The notes below the pieces were generated by a model. It was not told the DNA's origin and searched no databases. It worked only from the letters and a program-made list of their open reading frames with translations. Made by a program: the position numbers and the translations under genes. From Brachymonas denitrificans (lineage in GTDB: Bacteria; Pseudomonadota; Gammaproteobacteria; Burkholderiales; Burkholderiaceae_C), in the NCBI RefSeq assembly GCF_907163135.1, contig NZ_CAJQUA010000001.1, forward strand, positions 945,001 through 1,009,000: a stretch of 64,000 nucleotides of DNA. The letters are read 5' to 3'. Below, piece by piece: positions 57,891-64,000 of this stretch (within the stretch, counting starts at the first letter, position 1; each line of letters begins with the position of its first letter).

Positions 57891-58424
57891 TTATTTTGCC
57901 GGCATGGGTGAGCGCGTACTGGCGGGAGCTGCGGCAAAAGCAGAAGTCCGTGCCGGGGCAACAGCCGCGCCAATGGGTGCGGGAGCGGATGCAGGTACGG
58001 CCGTTACCTCGGCCGCCGCCCCTGCTGCATCCTGCGCGTTCTGCTGGATGCGCAGCTGACGGTCGATTTCCTTGAGCAGCCGCTCCTGGCGATTGAGCTC
58101 CAGATCCTGCTTGCGCAGCACGCTCGCCTCCATACGATAGGTGCTTCGACTCTCGGCAATGCAGCGGTTCACGAAAAAGCGCTGGTAGCACTCCACCTTC
58201 TCGGCCGCATGGCGGGCTTCGATGGCCTGGCGGCGCTGCGCCACCTTGTCACGCCATTCGGCGATCTGCTCCTGGGTCAGTTGCTGGCCCAGGAAGGGAA
58301 CCTCTTCCACCGTTGGCTGCAGGCTGGGCAGCTTGGGCGGCGTACAGCCAGCGAGAAAGGCCAGCGCAACCAGCCCGAATGCTGCCAGGCAGGAGCGGGC
58401 CGGGATATGCCAAAAACAATGCAT
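57891..58424 (-). CDS. small lipoprotein of unknown function
   Basis: A 177-residue protein with a signal peptide and lipobox LAGC (C27), a helical charged middle (QLTQEQIAEWRDKVAQRRQ) with two more cysteines (VECYQRFFVNRC), which may form a disulfide, and an Ala/Pro/Thr-rich tail (about 130-177). No function is known to me. It is 13 bases downstream of zapE in the same direction. Confidence 0.85.
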   Translation of the reverse strand: MHCFWHIPARSCLAAFGLVALAFLAGCTPPKLPSLQPTVEEVPFLGQQLTQEQIAEWRDKVAQRRQAIEARHAAEKVECYQRFFVNRCIAESRSTYRMEASVLRKQDLELNRQERLLKEIDRQLRIQQNAQDAAGAAAEVTAVPASAPAPIGAAVAPARTSAFAAAPASTRSPMPAK

Positions 58425-58437
58425 GCAGGAAAATGCC

Positions 58438-59556
58438 TCAGGTCAGGGTGATATCTACCGCACGGTGCTCGAGCGCGAGGTATTCGGCCGACTGCATTTC
58501 TTCCAGACGGGATACGGTGCGCACGAATTCATGTGCCAGCATGCCCTTGGTGTAGAGCTGCGCCGGCGGCACGGCCGCGGAGATCATGAGTTTTACCCGC
58601 CTATCGTACAGCACGTCTACCAGCAAGGTGAAACGGCGTGCAATCGAGGCCATGCTTTCGTTCATCTCGGGCACGCCGGACAGCACCACGGTCTGGAACT
58701 CGGTCGCGATCTCGAGGTAATCGTTTTGCGAGCACGGTTTGCCACACAGTTCGCGGAAGTCGAACCAGATCACGTCGCCGGCACGGCGGCGCGCCTGAAT
58801 CTGGCGCGAAGCCAGATGGAATACGGGCTCCTCGTCCTTGCCGGTCACCAGCTTTTCGAACGCAGCATTCAATTCTGCATCGGTCTCGGGCGTGAGCGGC
58901 GTGAGGTACAGATGCAGCTTTTCCAGCGTACGCTGGCGGTAGTCGGTGCCGTTGTCCACGTTCAGCACTTCCAGCCGTTCGTTCAGCAAGGCAATGGCGG
59001 GCAGGATGCGGTCGCGGTGCAGGCCGTTCGGATAGAGGTCGTCCGGCTTGAAGTTGGAGGTGGTGACAAAGCCCACACCATTCTCGAACAGCGCCACCAG
59101 CAGGCGGTGCAGGATCATGGCATCGGTCACGTCGGCCACGTGGAATTCGTCGAAGCAGATCAGCTTGAAGCGCCTGGCCATCTGCTTGCCGAGTGCGTCC
59201 AGCGGGTTCTCGGTGCCCTGCAGCTTGCCGAGTTCGCGATGCACCTCGCGCATGAATTCGTGGAAATGCAGGCGCGTCTTGCGCTTGATCGGCACGGCCT
59301 CGAAGAAGCAGTCCATCAGGAAGCTCTTGCCGCGCCCCACGCCGCCATACATGTACACCCCGCGCGGAATCGGCGGGTTGTTGAACATCTTCTTGAGCTT
59401 GCTCGAACGCTTGCTCTTGTAATGGGTCCACTCATGGGCACAGCGCTCCAGCGCCGCAATGGCGCGGAGCTGTGCCGGATCACTCTGGAAGCCGCGCGCG
59501 GCCAGCTCCCGCTGGTACACGCGCGCGACTGGTCCGTCCTTCAACGCAGCGGTCAT
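58438..59556 (-). CDS. zapE: cell division AAA+ ATPase ZapE (AFG1 family)
   Basis: ZapE binds FtsZ and is needed for division under stress or low oxygen in E. coli; its relatives are AFG1/LACE1. The 372-residue protein has Walker A YGGVGRGKS (residues 70-78), Walker B LICFDEFHVAD and a TSNFKPDDLYPNGLHRDR arginine-containing region. Length is normal. Its ATG overlaps the lpdA stop by one base (TGATG), so it is coupled to lpdA. Confidence 0.93.
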   Translation of the reverse strand: MTAALKDGPVARVYQRELAARGFQSDPAQLRAIAALERCAHEWTHYKSKRSSKLKKMFNNPPIPRGVYMYGGVGRGKSFLMDCFFEAVPIKRKTRLHFHEFMREVHRELGKLQGTENPLDALGKQMARRFKLICFDEFHVADVTDAMILHRLLVALFENGVGFVTTSNFKPDDLYPNGLHRDRILPAIALLNERLEVLNVDNGTDYRQRTLEKLHLYLTPLTPETDAELNAAFEKLVTGKDEEPVFHLASRQIQARRRAGDVIWFDFRELCGKPCSQNDYLEIATEFQTVVLSGVPEMNESMASIARRFTLLVDVLYDRRVKLMISAAVPPAQLYTKGMLAHEFVRTVSRLEEMQSAEYLALEHRAVDITLT

Positions 59557-60983
59557 CAGAAGTTCAGCGTGCGCTTGTCGACGGCCAGCGCCGCTTCCTT
59601 GGTGGATTCGCTCAGGCTCGGGTGAGCATGGCAGATGCGGGCGATGTCTTCGCTGCTGGCGCGGAAGGCCATGGCGACGCAGGCCTCGGCGATCAGTTCG
59701 GAAGCCATCGGGCCGACGATGTGCACGCCCAGGATTTCATCGGTGGTGGCATCGGCCAGGAACTTCACCATGCCGGTGGTATCACCCAGCGCACGCGCAC
59801 GGCCGTTGGCCATGAACGGGAAGGTGCCGGCCTTGTAGGCCACGCCGTCGGCCTTGAGCTGCTGCTCGGTACGGCCGACCCAGGCGATTTCGGGGCTGGT
59901 GTAGATGACCCAGGGCACCAGAGCGAAGTCGACGTGACCGTGCTGGCCGGCAATGCGCTCGGCCACGGCAACGCCCTCTTCCTCTGCCTTGTGCGCCAGC
60001 ATGGGGCCACGCACCACATCACCCACTGCCCACACATTGGGCAGATTGGATTTGCAATCGCCGTCCACGACGATGGCACCGCGCTCGTCCAGCTGCAGGC
60101 CCACGGCTTCGGGGTTCAGACCGTTGGTATTGGGCACGCGGCCGATCGACACGATCAGCTTGTCGGCTTCCAGCTTCTGGTCTTCGCCCTTGGCGTTCTT
60201 GTAGGCGATGCTCACGCCCTTCTTGCCGGTGGTGATGTCACCGACCTGCACGCCCAGCTCGATTTTCAGGCCCTGCTTGTCAAAGGCCTTCTTGGCCTCC
60301 TTGGCGATCTGCTCGTCGACTGCGCCCAGGAACGTGGGCAGGCCTTCGAGGATCGTCACGTCGGCACCCAGGCGGCGCCACACGGAACCCATTTCCAGGC
60401 CGATCACGCCGGAACCGATCACGGCCAGCTTCTTGGGAGCGGCGCCGATGCGCAGCGCGCCGTCGTTGGACAGGATGTTCTCTTCATCGAACGGAGCCTG
60501 CGGCAGCGGACGGGCGTTGGAGCCGGTGGCCACGATCACGTGCTGACCGGTGATGACCTCTTCCTTCTCGCCGGAGACCTTGACTTCGTAGCCACCCTCG
60601 ACGGCCTTCACGAAGGAGCCGCGGCCGTGGAAGAAGGTGACCTTGTTCTTCTTGAACAGGTACAGGATGCCGTCGTTGTTCTGCTTGACCACCTCGTCCT
60701 TGCGGGCAATCATCTTGGCCACGTCCATGGACAGGCCCTTGACGGAGATGCCGTGGTCGGCGAAGTGGTGCGCGGCATGCTCGTAATGCTCGGAGCTCTG
60801 CAGCAGCGCCTTGGACGGGATGCAGCCCACGTTGGTGCAGGTGCCGCCGGGGGCAGCACCGCCCTTGGCGTTTTTCCATTCGTCGATACAGGCCACCTTC
60901 TTGCCGAGTTGTGCCGCGCGGATGGCTGCAATGTAACCGCCGGGGCCGGCACCGATGACGACGACGTCGAATTGTTGGGACAT
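59556..60983 (-). CDS. lpdA: dihydrolipoyl dehydrogenase (E3)
   Basis: The 475-residue flavoprotein reoxidises the lipoyl arm of 2-oxoglutarate dehydrogenase. It starts MSQQFDVVVIGAGPGGYIAA (FAD loop), has the redox disulfide C49-C54 (TCTNVGCIPSK), the NAD loop IGSGVIGLEMG and the C-terminal HAHPSLSE base motif. It lies 66 bases after sucB, separated by an intrinsic terminator. Confidence 0.97.
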   Translation of the reverse strand: MSQQFDVVVIGAGPGGYIAAIRAAQLGKKVACIDEWKNAKGGAAPGGTCTNVGCIPSKALLQSSEHYEHAAHHFADHGISVKGLSMDVAKMIARKDEVVKQNNDGILYLFKKNKVTFFHGRGSFVKAVEGGYEVKVSGEKEEVITGQHVIVATGSNARPLPQAPFDEENILSNDGALRIGAAPKKLAVIGSGVIGLEMGSVWRRLGADVTILEGLPTFLGAVDEQIAKEAKKAFDKQGLKIELGVQVGDITTGKKGVSIAYKNAKGEDQKLEADKLIVSIGRVPNTNGLNPEAVGLQLDERGAIVVDGDCKSNLPNVWAVGDVVRGPMLAHKAEEEGVAVAERIAGQHGHVDFALVPWVIYTSPEIAWVGRTEQQLKADGVAYKAGTFPFMANGRARALGDTTGMVKFLADATTDEILGVHIVGPMASELIAEACVAMAFRASSEDIARICHAHPSLSESTKEAALAVDKRTLNF

Positions 60984-61006
60984 GATGAAATCCTTTGATC
61001 AATTAC

Positions 61007-61033
61007 AAAAACGGGCGGCAGTGCCACCCGTTT
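61007..61033 (-). terminator. intrinsic terminator/attenuator between sucB and lpdA
   Basis: AAACGGG/CCCGTTT (61033-61027 and 61015-61009 on the minus strand) form a 7-bp stem, extended by two more pairs past one mismatch, followed by TTTTT. It would reduce lpdA transcription relative to sucAB. Confidence 0.75.
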
Positions 61034-61049
61034 GATGCCATGCAATGGC

Positions 61050-62309
61050 TTAGATGTCGAACAGCAGGCGAGCCGGATCTTCCAGCGCTTCCTTCATGGT
61101 GACCAGACCCAGCACGGCTTCGCGGCCGTCGATGATGCGGTGGTCATAGGACATGGCCAGATAGTTCATCGGACGCACCACGATCTGGCCGTTCTCGACG
61201 ACGGCACGGTCCTTGGTGGCGTGCACGCCCAGAATGGCGGACTGCGGCGGGTTGATGATCGGGGTCGACATCATGGAACCGAACACGCCACCGTTGGAGA
61301 TGGAGAAGGTACCGCCGGTCATCTCTTCGATGCCCAGCTTGCCGTCCTTGGCCTTGGTGCCGAACTCGGCGATTTTCTTCTCGATGTCGGCGAAGCTCAT
61401 CTGGTCCGCATTGCGGATGATCGGCACCACCAGACCGCGCGGGCTGCCCACGGCGATACCGATGTCGAAGTAGCCGTGGTAGACGATGTCGTTACCGTCC
61501 ACGGAGGCATTCAGCACCGGGTACTTCTTCAGCGCGGCCACGGCAGCCTTGACGAAGAAGCTCATGAAGCCCAGCTTGACGCCGTGTTCCTTCTCGAACT
61601 TCTCCTGGAACTTCTTGCGCATTTCCATCACGGGCGCCATGTTCACCTCGTTGAAGGTGGTCAGGATGGCGTTGGTGGACTGGGACTGCAGCAGACGCTC
61701 GGCCACGCGTGCACGCAGGCGGGTCATCGGCACGCGCTGTTCCGGACGGTCGCCCAGATTGGGAGCGGGAGCGGCAGCCTGCGGCAGCGCGGAAGTCGGC
61801 ACGCCCGTGGGAATGACGGCAGCCGGAGCCGCCTTGGCACCACCGGCAACGGCACCCAGCACGTCGCCCTTGGTCACGCGGCCATCCTTGCCGGTACCCG
61901 GCACGGAGCCAGCGGCCAGGTTGTTGTCAGCCATCAGCTTGGCTGCTGCGGGCATGGCCACGCCGGCCATGCTGCCGCCGGTGGCAGCCGGAGCCGCAGG
62001 CGCTGCAGCCGGGGCTGCCGGAGCAGCGGCCGCAGGGGCTGCAGCCGCCGGAGCGGCGCCCGCCACGCCTTCGGTATCGATGCGGGCGATCAGCTGTTCG
62101 GCAGTGACCGTGGCACCGTCCTGCTCGATGATCTCGGCCAGCACACCGCCAGCGGGCGCAGGCACCTCGAGCACGACCTTGTCGGTCTCGATCTCGATCA
62201 GGATTTCATCAACGGCGACGGCCTCGCCGGGTTTTTTCTTCCACTGCAGCATCGTTGCCTCGGCAACGGATTCGGACAGCTGCGGAACTTTGACATCTAC
62301 GATAGCCAT
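61050..62309 (-). CDS. sucB: dihydrolipoyl succinyltransferase (E2 of 2-oxoglutarate dehydrogenase)
   Basis: The 419-residue E2 has an N-terminal lipoyl domain (lipoylated K44 in [12 protein letters not shown]), an Ala/Pro-rich linker, an E1/E3-binding domain ([19 protein letters not shown]) near residues 130-165 and the catalytic domain ending with the active-site histidine region [13 protein letters not shown]-type ([10 protein letters not shown]). The linker (about 80-120) is almost pure Ala/Pro. It follows sucA by 51 bases. Confidence 0.96.
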   Translation of the reverse strand: MAIVDVKVPQLSESVAEATMLQWKKKPGEAVAVDEILIEIETDKVVLEVPAPAGGVLAEIIEQDGATVTAEQLIARIDTEGVAGAAPAAAAPAAAAPAAPAAAPAAPAATGGSMAGVAMPAAAKLMADNNLAAGSVPGTGKDGRVTKGDVLGAVAGGAKAAPAAVIPTGVPTSALPQAAAPAPNLGDRPEQRVPMTRLRARVAERLLQSQSTNAILTTFNEVNMAPVMEMRKKFQEKFEKEHGVKLGFMSFFVKAAVAALKKYPVLNASVDGNDIVYHGYFDIGIAVGSPRGLVVPIIRNADQMSFADIEKKIAEFGTKAKDGKLGIEEMTGGTFSISNGGVFGSMMSTPIINPPQSAILGVHATKDRAVVENGQIVVRPMNYLAMSYDHRIIDGREAVLGLVTMKEALEDPARLLFDI

Positions 62310-62360
62310 GATTTTGTTCTTTCTCTTGAATCTTTGAAGTAATTACCAGCGGCGGGCCCA

Positions 62361-64000
62361 TCAGCGGGTCAGCACGAAGCCTTTCAGGCGGGCGAAGGCA
62401 CCTTCGACCAGCGATTTCTGCTGGTCCTGGTGCAGGTGCGCATAACCCACTGCCGGGGAGGCAGAGGCAGCACGACCGGAGTAGCCCAGCTTCTGGCCGG
62501 GAGCCATGTTCTCGAAAATCGAGTGCTGCACGAAGAACCAGGCACCCTGGTTCTGCGGCTCGTCCTGGCACCACACCACTTCCTGGCAGTTGGGGTACTT
62601 CTTGAGTTCTGTCGAGAAAGCCTTGTGCGGGAACGGATAGAGCTGTTCCACACGCAGGATGGCGACGTCGTTGTCCTTGCGCTCTTCACGCTTCTTGACC
62701 AGGTCGTAGTACACCTTGCCGGAGCACACCAGCACGCGCTTGACCTTGTCGGCCTTGTTCTGCACGTCGGCGTTCTGCTCGGGGATGACGGTCTGGAAGC
62801 CGCCCTTGGTGAACTCGGACAACGGAGAAGTGGCATCCTTGTTGCGCAGCAGCGACTTGGGCGTCATGATGATCAGCGGCTTGCGCAGATTGCGCACCAT
62901 CTGGCGACGCAGCACGTGGAAGATCTGGCTGGCCGTGGTCGGCTGCACGATCTGCATGTTGGCGTCTGCGGCCAGCTGCATGAAGCGTTCCAGACGGGCC
63001 GAGCTGTGCTCGGGACCCTGGCCTTCGTAGCCGTGCGGCAGCATCAGCGTGATGCCGTTGATGCGGCCCCACTTCACTTCACCGGAAGCGATGAACTGGT
63101 CGATCACCACCTGGGCACCGTTGGCGAAGTCGCCGAACTGGGCTTCCCAGATCACCAGCGACTGCGGGTCGTTGGAAGCGTAGCCGTATTCGAAGCCCAG
63201 CACCGCCTCTTCGGACAGGATGGAGTCGATCACGACGAACGGAGCCTGGTTCTCGGAAATGTTCTGCAGCGGGATGTAGATGCCCTCGTCGAACTTCTCG
63301 CGCTTCTGGTCGTGCAGCACGGCGTGGCGGTGCGTGAAGGTACCGCGGCCGCAGTCCTCGCCCGACAGGCGCACCGGGAAGCCGCTGGCGCACAGGGAGG
63401 CAAAAGCCATGTGCTCGCCCATGCCCCAGTCCACCGGGATGTCGCCACGGCCCATGGCCGCGCGGTCATCCAGCACCTTCTTGACCAGCTGGTGCACGTT
63501 GAAGTTTTCCGGCACCGTGGTGATGCGCTCGGCCAGACGCTTCCATTCCGTGACGGGAATGGCGGTGTCGCCGGCATCGGTCCATTTCTTGTCCAGATAC
63601 GGCGTCCAGTCCACTGCGTACTTGCTCTTGAAGTGGCTGAGCACCGGGTCGACCGTGTGGCGGCCTTCGTCCATGGCAGCGCGGTAGGCCTTGACCATGT
63701 CGTCGCCCAGCGTCTCGCCCATGCCCTGCGCAGCCAGCTTGTCGGCGTACAGCTTGCGCGTACCGGGGTGCTTGGCAATCTTGGTGTACATCAGCGGCTG
63801 GGTGAGCATGGGGGTGTCCTGCTCGTTGTGGCCCAGTTTGCGGTAGCAGACGATGTCCAGCACCACGTCCTTGCGGAACTCGCTGCGGTACTCCATGGCC
63901 CACTGCATGCACAGCGCCACGGCTTCCGGATCGTCGCCGTTCACGTGCAGCACCGGAATGTCCATCATCTTGACCACGTCGGTGCAGTACAGCGTCGAGC
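62361..64000 (-). CDS. sucA: 2-oxoglutarate dehydrogenase E1 component, C-terminal part
   Basis: The frame ends at TCA 62361-62363 and runs off the right edge, so only the C-terminal 546 or so residues of a roughly 950-residue enzyme are present. It carries the thiamine-diphosphate region YCTDVVKM.. DIPVLHVNGDDPEAV, HNEQDTPMLTQP, the SGEDCGRGTFTHRHAVL motif and MLPHGYEGQGPEHSSARLER. Together with sucB and lpdA it forms the 2-oxoglutarate dehydrogenase complex of the TCA cycle. Confidence 0.96.
   Translation of the reverse strand, partial: STLYCTDVVKMMDIPVLHVNGDDPEAVALCMQWAMEYRSEFRKDVVLDIVCYRKLGHNEQDTPMLTQPLMYTKIAKHPGTRKLYADKLAAQGMGETLGDDMVKAYRAAMDEGRHTVDPVLSHFKSKYAVDWTPYLDKKWTDAGDTAIPVTEWKRLAERITTVPENFNVHQLVKKVLDDRAAMGRGDIPVDWGMGEHMAFASLCASGFPVRLSGEDCGRGTFTHRHAVLHDQKREKFDEGIYIPLQNISENQAPFVVIDSILSEEAVLGFEYGYASNDPQSLVIWEAQFGDFANGAQVVIDQFIASGEVKWGRINGITLMLPHGYEGQGPEHSSARLERFMQLAADANMQIVQPTTASQIFHVLRRQMVRNLRKPLIIMTPKSLLRNKDATSPLSEFTKGGFQTVIPEQNADVQNKADKVKRVLVCSGKVYYDLVKKREERKDNDVAILRVEQLYPFPHKAFSTELKKYPNCQEVVWCQDEPQNQGAWFFVQHSIFENMAPGQKLGYSGRAASASPAVGYAHLHQDQQKSLVEGAFARLKGFVLTR

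Overview
The window is high-GC chromosomal DNA packed with genes on both strands. The content fits a betaproteobacterium of the order Burkholderiales, most likely Comamonadaceae-like. The main evidence is the gene order ndk-rlmN-pilW-rodZ-ispG-hisS-yfgM-bamB-der, the tRNA-Leu/tig/clpP/clpX/lon run, the divergent rluD/bamD pair, a BPSS1780-type membrane protein and a phenylacetate cluster carrying PaaN and a branched-chain-type ABC transporter. This placement is inferred from gene content and order only. There is no rRNA, insertion sequence, phage, plasmid gene or CRISPR array.

Layout: 1-5.3 kb has a membrane-protein end, the rpsP-rimM-trmD group (no rplS follows), a phosphate permease with its DUF47 partner, and an RluA-type pseudouridine synthase. 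5.3-10.3 kb is a compact molybdenum-cofactor island (moaA, mog, moeA, mobA, moaE, moaD, moaC). 10.4-12.7 kb holds two cell-wall enzymes (DUF882 endopeptidase and L,D-transpeptidase). 12.8-26.0 kb is one long leftward operon joining phenylacetate catabolism (paaN, paaG, paaH, paaI, paaK, thiolase) to a liv-type ABC importer whose last ATPase carries a fused hemerythrin domain. 26.3-30.7 kb, divergent from it, has a two-gene diiron oxygenase/reductase unit, an IclR regulator and paaX. 31.2-38.0 kb has tRNA-Cys, tRNA-Gly, lon, clpX, clpP, tig and tRNA-Leu. 38.1-41.4 kb is hpnCDE (squalene synthesis). 41.5-50.7 kb is the der-to-ndk housekeeping operon. 50.8-57.8 kb has rluB, scpB-rluD, bamD, a DinG-type helicase and a degenerate crotonase. 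57.9-64 kb has a small lipoprotein, zapE, lpdA, sucB and the C-terminal part of sucA (2-oxoglutarate dehydrogenase).

The most unusual material is in the aromatic-catabolism block. It has the ligase and lower-pathway genes for phenylacetate but no paaABCDE epoxidase in the window. Where one might look for an oxygenase, directly divergent from paaN, sits an unassigned ferritin-fold diiron protein with its own FAD/2Fe-2S reductase, its own candidate promoter and an intrinsic terminator. The same block contains the hemerythrin-LivF fusion. Both deserve follow-up as oxygen-related adaptations of aromatic uptake and oxidation, although that link is inference.

Regulatory sequence that can be read directly includes a near-consensus heat-shock promoter for lon, a tRNA-Gly promoter, TATAAT boxes before rpsP, bamD and paaX, and several intrinsic terminators, some inside operons (rpsP/rimM, sucB/lpdA).
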